NCBI GenBank assembly: GCA_001939145.1 | Contig: LSRX01000536.1 | Location: 105,596-169,595 of the forward strand | Length of the DNA: 64,000 bases | From: Symbiodinium microadriaticum | Taxonomy: Eukaryota; Sar; Dinophyceae; Suessiales; Symbiodiniaceae | Direction of reading: 5' to 3' | Part shown: piece by piece, positions 11,411-24,287 of the stretch | Layout of the letters: each line of letters starts with the position of its first letter | Position numbering within the stretch: the first letter of the stretch is position 1 | Translations under genes and position numbers: made by a program | The notes under the pieces: model-generated | The model's database searches: none | Seen by the model: only the letters and a program-made list of their open reading frames with translations | Told to the model about the DNA's origin: nothing

Positions 11411-13894
11411 GTACCCTCGCTCTGACAACCCTAAACCCTAAACCCTAAAGGGCTCGTCCTTGCTAAGTGTGAGGGAAAAAAACCCTAAAGGGTTTGGGGC
11501 TTTCGTCCTGATGCCTACGGCAAGCCCAAAGCCCCCAAAACCAAAAGCCGAGGCATCCTCTCCACGATGATCCCCTACAACTTGGAGGCTGGCAGAGAGC
11601 TCTCGCTGAACGGGTTTTGTATGGCTTTTAAGGCTTCTTGAGGGCTTCTACAGCATTTCAACATTAAGAGAAGTTTTATAATCTATAAGATTGCTAGCAT
11701 GACGTGTTCATTTGAATTCCCGCTTTTCTGGCATTGTGGGCTTGGGGATTTGTCAGATTTATTGGCTTCCTGGCTGTTGGAACGGTCGTTGCAGTTCAAC
11801 CCAAACCCTTCGATCTTCCATCCGAATCCTGTAACATAGACTGAAAATGACAATAATGTCCCCGGAATGCCCTTGCAGCCCCTGTATAAGTATACCAATG
11901 TATGATCTCCCTCAACACCAAAGTCCAACTATTCAGGGCCCTGGATTCTTTCGGGCGCCTTGAAATGAGGGGCAACCCACCGCCAGCACTCACGACCTGA
12001 ACACCGCTATCGGACACCTCGCATTTCACTCTCTTGGGATAGCCTGTCCAAAATTACAGCGTGGGGATTAATTAATCGGTTGTGGGTTTGCTTTTATACA
12101 AGGTCCAAAGATCAGGCAAAGAATAAGAGATCTCAGTCTCACGGTCTCTTCAGCATAGTCAGCATAGCTGTCGGAGTCCTACGTTCTCCCATCCCTGGGT
12201 CGAGCGGCTTTGCTACCTAGCTCAAAAGGCCAGGAGCCACAAGAATTCCAAAACACTTTATTGTATTAATCATGCATGTATATACGTGTAGATGATACTG
12301 TAGATGCAGCGGGCCTAAATATTGAGATTCTCAGTATGTTGTCGCCGTGAGGCCGCAGACAAGATCTATCGCGTCACGACGCATGGTGCCGACGAGGCAC
12401 ATCTCGTTTGCTGTAGAGTCTTGCATGCTTTTTTTTTTACAGGGGTTAAGGATGTAGGAATTAGAGGTTTTAGACTGTGTGTTGTGAGGGGTTTGGGATT
12501 CGAGTTCAACGCAAAAGGGTTCGAGAAACTATCGCAGGGAGATCAGGGTCTAGGCGTTTGGGGAGTGAGATTTTGAGTTCTGGGTTTCAATGAGTAGGGA
12601 TTAGGAATTTCAAACACCGACCTGCAGGCTTTTCGGATTTTTGGTTCAGCGCTTTTAGAGTTCAAGGTGTAGGAACTTAGGATCATCTTGCAGTGACCCG
12701 AAAACGGAAATGCTCGTCGTAGATGGGATGCTTTAGCAAGACCCTTGTCATCAGCTCTGTTGCGGCAGCTCTTTTGCGGTTTGGGATCCAAGTTAAACAT
12801 CTGCATACCACGGCTAACTTCATAGGGGGGATATTTCAGGTGGGGGCATCTTTTGGGATCGGTGGCTCCACAATTCCAGCCGGGAATGGTCCTCACACCC
12901 TGCGCCGCTCCTTTTTTGAACTCACGAGCCCCACATGCCCAAACCATCAGCAACAGTACCGCCCTAAGCCCGAAATCGCAGCCGAAGCCCTGGGGGCTAG
13001 CAGGCTGAGTGGTCTTGCGGTTTTGGGGTCTTGAGGGTTGCTTTTTCTGAACATGAGCTGGAGTCAAAATTGTCATATATAGGTTTTAAAGGCTAAACCC
13101 CAAAAGATCCGAGCCCAAGAGCATATAATGCTCTTCGAAACTTCGGGGAGAACTTCTTTCCTGGTGGGGTCCTGCAGTGACGGCCTTACTTCTCGGTTCT
13201 TGAGGGTTTCAGGGGCTTGAATGCTTAGCGATATTTGGTTATAGGAGGGATTCCGGATGATTTTGGAGAAGGGCAGCTTGCGAGTTTGGTGTTGCGGCTT
13301 GGGCGGCAGTAGGGGAGGACGGGTTCGGGTTTGGGATTTAGGGCTTTGGGGTTGCGGGTTAAGACACGCATGTGGAGGCCAAGCTAAGTTGCAAGCAGCC
13401 GCATCAGCATAACTGGGGCTACACCTTACAGGAGAATAGGAACCAGGGGAGGGGTGCCGCGTAGCAATTCAGAAACGAGTCACCACCGGCCGAGTGCCGA
13501 TCAATTCCAAGATCACATCGCTCACATGAGACTTTTTTCCCTTGTTTTTTCGCAAGAAGCAACAGGACTGAGAGTTCAGGCTGGTTGAAACTAAGCTCTG
13601 CCGCACGAGGTCAAGACAAGCTTAGGCTACACAGGCACCCTTGCATGCTTTGAGCCCAACTTCCTGCCAGCAACGTATGCCTGGGCCCCCATCCCCTACA
13701 CCTAAGTCCTCATCGAGGTCTTGGAACCCCCAAATCCCTAAACCCTAAACCCTTCTTGTGCGAGTGTGTGAGTCGAAACCCTTCCTCAGAAGCGAAGACC
13801 TAGGAAGGTCTGAAACACTGAAGCTCGTCCCCATAGACCTGACAGGTCTCCGCCAAAGAAGCTGAGGACACCTTGAAGCAGGCAGCCGGCCAAG

Positions 13895-13925
<31 letters not shown>

Positions 13926-16240
13926 CGTTTGGATTGACATCGCCACCATCCTAACTTTACTGCTTTTAGGAATTACGGTTTTTCATGTTCTTATAATGAG
14001 TATAACTCCAGGGGATTCATAGGAATATCATTTTTAGGGCGGCTAAGCTAGATTTCTCGATCCGAAACTTGAGCCACCAACCCTTAGAGCCGGAGGATCC
14101 TGACTCCTAGGATTCGCCAAGACCAAGATTACAGGCCCGAAGATCATAAGTCCTTGTGTGCTGGATAGGGTCTAGGCGGTTTACGTTTTAGGGTCATGCT
14201 GGAGCTCGCAACTCTCAGAAGACCTACTCCTTCAGATTGAAGTCTGGCATAGGGGCCGGCAGACTAGGCCCCCCCCCCCCCCTCAACAGATTCCTAAATT
14301 CCTAAGTCGATTTTGGTGTCAAGACGCCGGTTGACGGATCTATGTTGTGTAGGCTTCAGGGTCTGCAGGGCAGGTTTGGGTTTGGGGCTTACCCCTAAAC
14401 CCTAAAATCCAGATCCCTAGACTCGCAGACGAGAGAGCGAGAGAGAGAGAGAGAGAGAGAGGCAGCGACGACGCGCTCGGAGCCCAAAGCCACGCATAGC
14501 CTAAAACCTGTTTTAGTTCGGGCGGAAGACCATCCCGAAATCTCGAGCCTAACTTTCTGAACGCTTCTTCCACAGACTGGGTCCTGCAACTGTAAGGCGG
14601 GGTGTCTTTCAGTGCAAGACCGAGCAAGAGCAAAAGCAATGCACGAAAGAGGAACTCAGCGAGCAGTAGTCACGGAGGAGGCGGAGGCAGCAACCCTCGC
14701 AACCTACGGCAACACGAACCAGCAGACCGTATGAAACACCGCCAACGCCACGCCACACGACAACGATGTCGGGACATAATGTGAAGGGGCCCGAACCTTG
14801 CGTAGCATGCCAGTTCGGACGTGCAGTCTAAAGGATAATGACGATGCTGATGACTAAACGATGTTGACAATGATGCTGACGCCGCTGGCTTGAGTTCTGC
14901 TGCCGTAGGTCCCTAGACTTTCTAAACCCCACATCCTTTGCAAGGCGCATGTCTTTGAAGGCCACTCCTTCTTGGCCTGAGCTCTGGGAACCTGAGCTCT
15001 GGGAACTACCCGGGCTCCGGTTTATAGGGAGCTGCTGTTTTAGAGGGGTCTGGGCCCCTAGAGGTTGGGGTTTGAAGTTTTCGGGTTTGGGACAGAGAGT
15101 GCAGTTTTCGTGTTGGCGTCCGAAGCGCAAAGGACAAAGCGAGCAGTGCCCAAAGGTTTTGGGTTTAGGGGGTATGACGGTGTGCTGAGACGCGTTCGGC
15201 TTACTACAAGAGAATAAATACAACTGCGCCGCTGGCGTTGCAACATTCAACTCCGCTTCTTGTGGGCTTGCCATTTGGAGTTAACTGAGCCGGATGCTGA
15301 GCACCCGGGTTGTTCACCCCCACCTGCAACTCTTGGCCACGCCTATGCCTAGACGCAGAATCAGAAGGTTTTGGGACTCCGGGGGCTTAGGTTTCAGCAT
15401 GTGGAGGTTTAGGGTTCTGGGTCTAAACCCTGGAACCATTGTCCTAGCTAGGCGAGAGGCAAAAGAACTCTAAAGAGTCCTTCGCAAGCACGCGGTCTTG
15501 AGGGGGATGAATCCCTACTAATACCCAACCCTCGCTCGAGTCTAAGCAGACGGTAGTGAAGCAAACAGCGGCCCAAAGACAAAATTCCACGGACCAAGCC
15601 GCAAGTAGACGCTAAACAAGTAAGGGACAGCGGCCAGAAGCATACCAAACGGTGGTAGGGTTGTCAAACTCAGCAGATCGTCCATCCCAGGTGCGGGGTA
15701 GCCCAAGCATGATTCCGCCCATAAGCCGAATGTGTGGGGCTGAACTTAGTTCAATCGAGGTTTAGAGGCAAAAGAGCGTGGCCAGGGGCGTGAGCAAAGC
15801 ATTCATTTTCTGCACAGCTTTTGCTTAAGTAGGCGCCCAGCACATGTAAAGAAGGCAGGGTTTGGATACAGGCAGAGAGCCCTCAGCCCTAATCCCTTCC
15901 CCCTAAACCTTTGTCCGCTGAACCGTAAATCCTATCCCCGAACCCCCGTATCATAAGATAGGCTCCAAACTGTCCCATCCGGTCTCCTTCCCACCAGTTT
16001 GCAGAGCCAAAGCATCCACCCAAACCCAGCCCTCAACCGAACCCTTAGCCCCAAACCCTAAGCCGCCCTAAGCCATCAACCCTCGACTGCGAAAGGGGAT
16101 GGAGGGTCGGTGCTCACTTGTGCATTACACAGTCCGGCACTTTTACCGTAACCTGGATACATGGACAACTTGGGGTCCAGACTTTCAGCGACCATGGTAA
16201 TTTCCCTGCATTCTGCTCGTCTTGGATCGGGTTCGTGCAG
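11411..16240. other. Non-coding stretch with microsatellites and one insertion
   Basis: Contains CCCTAAA words (11429, 13736, 14395), GA-dinucleotide runs at 13898-13925 and 14424-14462, and a C12 homopolymer at 14271-14282. One of the short insertions with direct repeats lies at 13747-13784. A possible exon lies at 12335-12418. Apart from that I see no convincing gene. The open frames on both strands at 12543-13076 have similar composition and no splice support. Confidence 0.5.
13747..13784 (+). mobile_element. Short insertion with 9-bp direct repeats (copy C)
   Basis: AAACCCTTC at 13747-13755 is repeated at 13776-13784. The 20 nt between end in the shared core GCGAGTGTGTGAGTCG. The core also ends copies A, B and D elsewhere in the window, each with its own flanking repeat. 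Confidence 0.6.
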
Positions 16241-16417
16241 ATGGATTCGCTAGCGTTGCTGTACGATGCTTATGCCAGTCACGATGTCTACGACATTCTC
16301 ATACATGATGTCCAGCGCACACACCAAATGATTCATGATAAGTTCGGAAAGGTCATCCTGTTCAACATAGTTTCAGATGCCGTTGATCGGCGGATGCGAA
16401 AGCTGGCTCCGCAGTGA
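16241..16417 (+). CDS. Candidate terminal exon, unrecognised protein
   Basis: A good acceptor (pyrimidine-rich tract, then TTCGTGCAG) is followed by a 58-codon frame starting ATG: MDSLALLYDAYASHDVYDIL, then DVQRTHQMIHDKFGKVILF, ending DRRMRKLAPQ and TGA. Composition is protein-like throughout. The frame is also open upstream to 16118, but that part looks intronic. It may be a last exon or a very short gene. No domain recognised. Confidence 0.4.
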   Translation: MDSLALLYDAYASHDVYDILIHDVQRTHQMIHDKFGKVILFNIVSDAVDRRMRKLAPQ

Positions 16418-19357
16418 AGCTGCTAGGGCTGCTTGCTCCAACTCCGGGCGAAGTGGAACGCCATTAACCCTAAACCCTAAACCCTTGACTGGTTCTGGTC
16501 TTCATGTCAAGCTGCTCCGATTTGTTGCCATCATCATGATTCAGATTGGGGTTTAGGGTTGCCTGCCCTGTGCGAGCTGTCAGAGTCGAAACCCTAGCCC
16601 AAATCCTCGCCCGATAAGCCCGAGCCTCAAAGCCAGAACAGCCCGCACCCACACCCTAATACAGTATCTTACAGAATCTTGAATATTTATCAGGACTGTT
16701 CCTTAGGGCCCCTTAGTGGAATAATATAGTAATAGCCTCCAAAGTCCTATTTTCAAAACCAAGGCCCCAACATTCACCCCCAAGCCCTTCAAGACATGAG
16801 ACATTGCCACCTGCACGCGCGGAAGGAGACCGGATTGATGGCTTTCCTGTAAAACTCGCAACCCTAAGCCTTCGACCTAAACCCTACACCCGCCGGGCTT
16901 GTTGGCTTTTCGGGATTTGGGGGCTTTGTGGTAGGGCTTGCTGGCTTCGGGCATTTTAAGCAGGGTTTAGAGTTTAGGGTTTACGACACCAGCCTTCGAG
17001 CACGAAGTCATTGAGCTTTCTGCATCATGCTGGGCTTCTCGGGGAGGAGCAGCCTGGAGTTTTTGTCAGTTTTGGGGTTTACCGTTAAAGTGTTTGGGGT
17101 CTGCAGGCTTTGTAGGGCATCGTAGGGGAACCCGCAAGGCGGCAAATCAACAGAGTCTTGCCTTTTGGGCGCTAAGCAGAAGCAGCGAGGCACTTTGACC
17201 CGAAAAGTAGCCATTCGAAGCCCTTTCAGGGGCATCGTCAGGACACCTTCCTGGCAACGTTTCACGGTAGGCTGACGCTTTCCTTCTTCAATGATAGGAA
17301 GGAGAGGCTGAGACTTCGTAGCCTCCACCCCTCCACCCCGACAAGAGCCTCCTCTCAAGGCATGCTCCATGTCTAGCTGATCCTTCGGCTCGTGTCAGCC
17401 TTGTGCTTTTGGTCTGTTTGCAGACTGTGGGCTTGAGCCTTAACCGAACGGCTCAACCGGCAAGACGCAGAAAACCCACCCAACAAAAGAAGCCAGTACT
17501 ACTGCACTGATCGTTAGGGCTGGTTGCTTATGATATAGAAGATTTCATCCACCAAAGCACTATTCTAATCATGGACGCGGCTTTTTTTACGCCCAATGGC
17601 TTGAGAGGGAGGCTCTCCCGGGGCTGCGCTGGAGTTGTAGAGGCCGCACCGAAGTGAAACCAGAGGCGTTGGACGGCGAGACAAGTTCGTGTCAAAGAAG
17701 AGGCTTTCTGTCAGGGCTTGTGTAGGGTTTAGGTCTTAGGTTAAGGCGCTGGAGGAGGTTGCATCCATGCGTGGTGCAAGCAGAGGGTGGGCGCATGGGC
17801 TTCGAGTTTCCCAAGACCTCCTCGATTATCGAAGCTGCTACTGAGACCAGGCGCACCCTTCTGTCCTGGGTTCAGCGACCCTTGCCTAGTGGTCCGCATA
17901 GCAACGGCCTTGCTGCCTTACTTACTACATTGGGGATCTGTATATTCTGGAAGCCAGACGGCCTCCTGGAAAACCCAAAACCTCAAACCCCAAAGCCCCA
18001 GCCCTTCCTAGCCCTTAACCAGCTCTTGGTGCCTGTTCCAGATCATGGCCCGGTGAAGACGGAAGTTTAGAGGCTCGACCCAAAACGGACTTTTCGGCTG
18101 CAGGCTGAGACCATAAAGCGAAACCCCAAATGGTACTCATGCCATCATGTCACACAACCCCAAACCCCAAACACTTCGAGGGATGGTCTCACCTCCGACA
18201 ACCTAGGTCCTACCGGAAAGTCAGACTTCCCAAAGCCCCAGGTGTCGGCGGCTGGAGGACAGAACGTGCCACGGGGTTTACAGGGTTTTGGATTCGGTTC
18301 TGGATCCAGGATTACGAGTTTAGGGTCAGGGTTCAGGCTGTAGCAGTTTCAGGGTTCAGGATTAAGGAGAATCGAGGGTTCAGGCTCTTTTTTTTTTAAC
18401 GGCTTCTTGCTGCTTTTTTTGAAAGGCTCTAGGATTTGGGATGGTTCATCTAGGCTCCAGCCGGAGTGGAAAGAGCTTGGGGCTCGGAAGTCGGAAGGAT
18501 CTGGGGATCAGGGAGGCGCAGCTCCCTTCCTCGTCTACTTAGTCTAGGAGTTACGGAACCCTGGGTTTTTTGACATTAGAACTTGACGGTCCATTTATAA
18601 AGAGCCCTGGCAAAGACCCGAGGTTTCTGAATCAGGTTCCCTTTTTTGGGTACCTTCTGTTGAGGACTCTTCGTGCGGCAGGGTTCTTCTGCGGCTTTGC
18701 TGTTCTAGGTCTGTTTAGGGGGTTTAGGGTATTTAGGGTTTAGGGTTTAGGGTAACGTATGTAGCAGACTTGGTGCTTGTAGTCCGGAGTGACACCAAAT
18801 CCCGGACTCAAAGCCCTGAGCCCGGGGCCAAGAAAAAAAACAACTGTAAGCACTTGCACCACCCAAGCGGCCCAAGCGTAGAACTAGACCATTACATCTT
18901 CAAACTCTCCGCTACACCATGCTACATGTTGCTACATCCTACGTGTATAAACCCTAAAGTCCTAAACCTGAAAGCCCTAAACTATACCCTCCTTGCCTCG
19001 CCTTTAATTGTCCGAGCGCGAGCGCCGAAACTCGATCCTGAACCCTAGAACGTAAAACCAGGGCTTTCGAGCCTCGGTAGGGGATTCGGGTTTCTGGCTG
19101 CTCGCGTTCGGCCTTCGGAGCTATTCGGGCCTTCAGGGCTGGCTGGGCTGGGCTGAAGCTTTCGGGGTAAGGATGTAAGGATTTCGGGTTTCAAGCTTTT
19201 GAATTCGGGTTCAGGGCCAGCTATTCCGGCACAAGGTTTAGGATGAATCCGCGTTTAGAGGCTTCGGGCCTTGTTCGAGGTCAGAGAGGCCCCTTTTTTA
19301 GGTTTGGGGTTTAGGGGCCTTTGAAGGGTTTAGGGTTTGGGGGGCCTATAAGGGCTT
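16418..19357. other. Non-coding stretch with telomere-like words
   Basis: CCCTAAA/TTTAGGG words recur (16466, 16860, 18718-18750). A degenerate copy of the short-insertion core lies near 16561-16588, without a clear flanking repeat. A frame at 17759-18070 is open but not protein-like. I see no supported gene. Confidence 0.5.
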
Positions 19358-20737
19358 TTGAAGGGCCGGCTGTTGCAATCCGGCTCATGTGGCGGCTCTT
19401 GGTTTGGGTGTCGAGCCGTGCTAGGGCGGCTTCCATGTGCTATGGCCTCGAAGGCAGGGCTGCCTTTGAGAGGGCCAGGTTTCGAAGTTGAACCGCCCGA
19501 CAAGGCGAACTTTCGGTCAATCGGTCGTGGGAATGGCGGCGTGATCAAGAAACGGATCCCGGTCTACATAAAGGATGTGGATCCCGCGACGCCGAGTAGC
19601 ATGCCGACCAAGTACCAGACCGTGCTTTACCGGAAGAACAGGGAGAAGCGCGGATTCTCGTGCAGCACCACGCGAACTGCGCAGACAAGGGCTATGGCCG
19701 AAGTCGTGCCAGGTCCCGGAGCTTATTCTGGAGATCTCGTGATCCAAGAATTAGAGGAGTCCACGAAGACTTCAACGAGCACCTCGTCCTCCGTATCGCA
19801 GGTGGCCCTGCGCGGCCGGGGTACTTTTGCATCGAGGACACCTAGGCTGGTACACCCCTCCAAGCAGCACGGCTATGTGCCACCAGGTCCAGGGACCTAC
19901 ATCATGCGAGATGTGCAGCGCGACTCCTCGCCGACAGCGGCCTTCTCTCTCCCGGGCCCAGGCAACCCTGCGAAGTTCAACGTGGTCGAGACGGAACCCG
20001 GCCCTGCGAGCTACCTGGGCCCCGACGATGCGGTGCCACCCATCGGCTGTCAAGGTGCTCGTGCAGTCTTCGGCAGCAGCCCGCGTGCCACGCAGCAGGT
20101 AAGGGATCCAGACCTTCCCGGACCTGGGCAGTATGATCAGATAGACGGAGAGGAGAGACTGAGGAGCACTCGACCCAGCCAGAAACAGCTGAGTCCGAGG
20201 CCAGAGCCACTGACAGATCTGGAAACGCTGAAGCTGAGGCGTGGGGAAGAGATTCTGAAGAGCAACACAAGTGAGGACGTGAGCTCGCCTGGGCCTGGTC
20301 AATACACCCCACGGCTGGATGCGGTTCGAGGTCCTAAGCAATTCAATGCTCGGGGGCACAGCTCCTTCCACATCGGCAACTCGCACCTCCCAAGGACGAT
20401 AGGGCCGATAGGGATGGGCAAATGGCCTCGAACCCGACTTTCTAGCAGATACCTGCCAAGAGTGCCTTATCCGATGCCTTATCCCAATCTCTGCAGAAGC
20501 CTTCTGAGCCCTTTCAGGAAATGGCGCCAGCCCGGGCCGGGTCCGACGGACTACGTGCCGCCCATCGGCCAGGCGCGGCCGCGCGACGCGCCCTGGCCTC
20601 TGAGCACCTTGGCCTCCAGCTCCGAGCGCTTCGCGAAGCAGCAGGGGCGCCTGGGCCGACATCCCCGAAGCCAAAGGGATTATTTCTTGGCAGATGTAAG
20701 GGACGTCATGAGATTTCAGGTAGAAGGTTGTTTTTGA
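19358..20737 (+). CDS. Sperm-tail PG-rich repeat (ODF3/SHIPPO-like) protein
   Basis: A 459-codon uninterrupted frame, the longest in the window. Seven PGP motifs recur with the aromatic residue typical of sperm-tail PG-rich repeats: PGPGAY (~118), PPGPGTY (~175), PGPGNP (~199), EPGPASY (~213), LPGPGQY (~253), SPGPGQY (~310) and PGPGPTDY (~392). Proteins of this family are known as axonemal, microtubule-associated components of cilia and flagella, which would fit a biflagellate cell. The likelier start is the second ATG at 19442 (MASKAGLPL), because the first 28 residues are Cys/Gly-rich and not family-like. Residues ~352-390 lack repeats and carry two GKW/RKW copies 99 nt apart; this may be a retained in-frame intron or divergent coding sequence. 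The last ~20 residues may run into an intron. Confidence 0.8.
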   Translation: MKGRLLQSGSCGGSWFGCRAVLGRLPCAMASKAGLPLRGPGFEVEPPDKANFRSIGRGNGGVIKKRIPVYIKDVDPATPSSMPTKYQTVLYRKNREKRGFSCSTTRTAQTRAMAEVVPGPGAYSGDLVIQELEESTKTSTSTSSSVSQVALRGRGTFASRTPRLVHPSKQHGYVPPGPGTYIMRDVQRDSSPTAAFSLPGPGNPAKFNVVETEPGPASYLGPDDAVPPIGCQGARAVFGSSPRATQQVRDPDLPGPGQYDQIDGEERLRSTRPSQKQLSPRPEPLTDLETLKLRRGEEILKSNTSEDVSSPGPGQYTPRLDAVRGPKQFNARGHSSFHIGNSHLPRTIGPIGMGKWPRTRLSSRYLPRVPYPMPYPNLCRSLLSPFRKWRQPGPGPTDYVPPIGQARPRDAPWPLSTLASSSERFAKQQGRLGRHPRSQRDYFLADVRDVMRFQVEGCF

Positions 20738-21261
20738 GATAGGTACTTGCCCCGTATATACTGTTGCAGAAAAGCAGGGGGAAGATGCATGATAGTCATC
20801 AGTGAAGGGCTCCAAAAGCAAGTCCAATCAAGGAAAGACCACAGACACGCGTCAGTGCCCTTTTCTGGTGTATGTCACGAAGTACAGAAAGGAAGAGTTC
20901 TCTTAACCTTAAAGTCCTCAACACACAGATCGAGAAGAAGAAGAAGAAGCGAAACCCTCAACCCTGGACTCTGAACTCCTGAGCCATAAAGCCCAACCTA
21001 TAAAGCCCTGAGACCCAAGGAGCGGGGCCCCTGGGCCGGCGTTCTACAGCCCCAAGCACGAGCCGGGTGCCGTCTCTTTCCATCTGAACATGCAGCAAAC
21101 TTGGGTTTAGGGCAGGGTTTCGGGGGCTCTGAGTGGCCGAACCTTGTATCCAACTCGAGACGCTCTTGGAGCACCCCAAACACTCAAACCCAAGAGCATT
21201 CTAATTTTTGTGGCACCTCACATTCCCTGTTCAAAATTCGCCGGTCGCCGGCGGAAGCAAG

Positions 21262-21383
21262 GTCAGAGGGCCCACTCTGGATAGATAGCAGGACATGGCA
21301 GGAGTTCGGGGCACGGCGCCTAGTATCACAAGCAGTCATGTTTCACCTACTGGAGCAGTCTGAGAATCCTCGACTGCTCCGAG
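21262..21383 (+). CDS. Candidate internal exon, unrecognised
   Basis: Bounded by AG|GT at both ends (CAAG|GTCAG and CGAG|GTTGT). It reads SEGPLWIDSRTWQEFGARRL, then VSQAVMFHLLEQSENPRLLR. The helix-like, mixed-charge composition and flanking repeats match the resolved introns elsewhere in the window. It could be a distal exon of the PG-rich repeat gene or of another gene. Confidence 0.4.
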
Positions 21384-22086
21384 GTTGTAGAGTCAAACGG
21401 CAGCTACGAACAAAAAGCTGTTGTGGTGTTCAACGTGGAGCAGCTGGTTCGTGTTTGGCCTGAGTGAAGCTCGGAGTGTTCAACGAAGCCATGCATCTGC
21501 ATCGCTCTGTCGGCACGGCCCATAGCTGACACCCTTGACACCCTTTCCCTGAAAGCCCACACAAAGCACTGATCGTGACTACCGGAACCCACTCCCTTCG
21601 TGTGGCCAGCTAGAGTATCCGTGAGCCTGAGCACTAGGCCTTAAAAATCATGTATCTGAAACTTGGCTGACCGCATGTCGACCAAGCCTCATTCAAAAAA
21701 AACAACAATAAACATAATCACAATAAAATTAGTAAATAGTGGTCGCAGGAATGATAATAATCATGATAATGATAGCAATAATTGTAACAGTTATAACAAT
21801 AATAGTAATAATAATAATGATGATGATGATGATGATGATAAATACGAACAAGAACAACGAAGCTCGTCTGCCTCCAGCCCGAGGCTCCGGACCGCTCAGG
21901 CGACGCGAAACCCCCAAAGCGGCTGAAGACCTCAGCCCTAAGCCGTAAACCCCTCGACCCCAAGCCTGAAAGCCTGAACTTGGAGGGCCAAAACCTCTTT
22001 GTTTCCATAGCTTCCTCTACCTTTTGGGTCCTAGACCCTCGGCCCTAAACCAAACCCTAAAGCCTAAACCCTAAACCCCATGCGCT

Positions 22087-22228
22087 ATGGAAATCCGGGC
22101 CCTTTACTTCGCGCTGTGCACCGCAAGTGCCTGGCCGACGGAGCCTCTGCACTACCCGCACTACCACGGGCGGCAGGTGCCAGGGGGCAGTTGTCGGATC
22201 CGTCGGGACCCAACACGAAGGGGACCAG
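22087..22228 (+). CDS. Candidate first exon with signal-peptide-like start
   Basis: ATG followed by MEIRALYFALCTASAWPTEP, then a His/Tyr-rich segment (LHYPHYHGRQVPGG) and an Arg-rich tail, ending at a possible CAG|GA donor. The first ~14 residues look like a short signal peptide, suggesting a secreted or plastid/ER-routed product. Another ATG frame overlaps it (22080) but is less protein-like. No downstream exon could be joined with confidence. Confidence 0.35.
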
Positions 22229-23209
22229 GAAGCAGTGTAAACTATTGAAATTATTGGCTTATGGGGTTGCGTGTGTGACCTTGAAGAAGGCTTGCGAGTC
22301 TTTGCAGATCATTTTTTGATGAACTGTTTCAATAAGTTTGAGTCCTGAACATGGACTCACACCAGAAGATGTTAAGCCTCGGGATGATTGTGGGCCAGGT
22401 TAGTTCATCCTGGAGATCAAGTCTAGAGTTCAGGGGTTTTGGCAGGGTGAACAGCGGTGAGGATAGAGGGTACGGGCGTAGGATCACCGGCAGAACCTTC
22501 ATCACCGTCATCATGATCGCCATTTTCTCCGTCATCTTCATCATAAGAATCATCATCACCGTGGTTGTCGTCATCATCTTCTTCATCATGGCCACCGGAC
22601 AGCAGCAGGAAAAATGAAATTGATTGCACTGCAACAGCACCCCTGAAGCCCAGAGGCCGGCATCTGTGGCAACTGCACTCATGATGCCCGCCAGGATGTA
22701 GCCACTGCCAGTCACTACCATCTTTTTCGCCGCCACCGCCGTCATGAACCTCTCCGTCCTCACCGACACACCAAAGCCCTCCCTCTAACGCCTCAACTCC
22801 GAATGTCTCCGACTCTTCAATCCCAAACCCCAAAACCTCCGGCCCCAAAGCTTGAAAAAAAGAGGCTCTGCCCCCGACAGGTCTTCATTCTGAATGGCTC
22901 CTGGGCCTTTGCCTTCCTCGGCCAGCAGGACACGATTCGTGTTGGGAAGGTGGGGTCTAGGCATGTAACACTGGAGCCTTCAGGTTCGCACGCAAGAGTT
23001 CAGGGGTTATATAGGGCGTCAAGCGATTACGCATACTTGCGGGCCACCCTGCTGCTACCCTTATCAAAGCCCCGCGTGGCGACTCGTGGAAAACGGGTTC
23101 CTGAAATTATAGCAATAGCGTGAATAGTACCCATCATCATAACGGTAGTGGCAAGTCTTCAGAGCGTTCGTGACACTGGTGCGCAAGCAACTTCCATTTC
23201 GATCCTGAG

Positions 23210-23287
23210 GACCCTGCTGCCTGGCCACTGCCCGAGCCGGATGCTTGGGAGCTACTGGGCCTTTGGTTTCCTTCTTTGGGCTCATAG
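23210..23287 (+). CDS. Possible terminal exon, weak
   Basis: After CCTGAG an open frame reads DPAAWPLPEPDAWELLGLWF and ends PSLGS, TAG. Short, and a Ser/Gly-rich minus-strand frame overlaps it. No family recognised. Confidence 0.2.
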   Translation, partial: DPAAWPLPEPDAWELLGLWFPSLGS

Positions 23288-24203
23288 GGGGTTTCGGTGG
23301 CTCGATTCATGTGACAGGGGCTGATACTGTGAGGCCTTGTAATTGCCCTCAGCCCTCGGCCGCGGGTTGGCCAATGCGTACAGCCTGAGGGCGTTCCGGA
23401 CAAGAAGAAACATAACAAACAAAAATAGTCTACCAATCCAAGTCGAAGCCATCGGCCACAATTTAGAGCCGGCTGCCTCCAAGATCCAAAAACGGAGAAT
23501 TCGGGTGAAGCAAGGGCCGAGGACTTCACAGGGTTTAAGATTCGGACAACTGCAAGGCCCAAAAGCCCTGAAGCCCAGGCTGGACCTCAACCCTACTAGA
23601 TCTTAGAACCTTCGAAAACCTAGACCGTGGCGACCTCGCATGGCTGCGCCCGTCTACTAGACCTTTCCTGGGAAATCTGCGGAAAGAGCCGAATGCTCCC
23701 CAAAACCCTGCACCCCCAACCCTAAAACCGAAACCAGAGGCTTGGGTAACCGGCGCTAAACCCTAAACCCTAAATCCCCTGAAACAAAAAGCCCAGGCTC
23801 TAAGGCCCAAGCCCAGTCTTTGGAGCGGAGGCTCGTGGAAGTCCCCGACGCCTTCGACCTGCGGCCGAACGATCCGAACTGCGATTGCACCTTGGCCCAG
23901 GCTTCGGGGTTGTTTTAAGGTTCGGGGCTTTAAGGTTTCGGGTTTTAGGGCTATAAGCGCTGGCGCTTGGAGCTTGGCTGAAGGGATTCAGGGCTTAGTG
24001 CATTGCAGTCCCTGCTCAAAAAGGGCTTGAGTTCGGGGGGTTTGGTGCTTTTTAAGGGGGTCTTAGGGGTAAGTTAAGGGTCTTGGGGTCTTTGGGTTCA
24101 GGGCTCTGGGTTTCAGGGCTTCAGGGCTTTGAGAGAGCGAGAGGGTTTGAACATTTGCGGGTGGGCTATTAAGCCCGGAAAGGGTTTCAGACCTCTGAGT
24201 CCG

Positions 24204-24218
24204 CGAGAGAGAGAGAGC

Positions 24219-24278
<60 letters not shown>

Positions 24279-24287
24279 GAGTGAGAG
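24204..24287. repeat. GA-dinucleotide microsatellite
   Basis: Long imperfect GA run with CG interruptions. It explains the Ser/Leu-rich minus-strand ORFs over this position. Confidence 0.95.

Noticed and set aside
19772-20827. 351-codon minus-strand ORF
   Set aside because: Antisense of the PG-rich repeat gene; Arg/Leu-rich with no recognisable domain, while the + frame carries seven family repeats.
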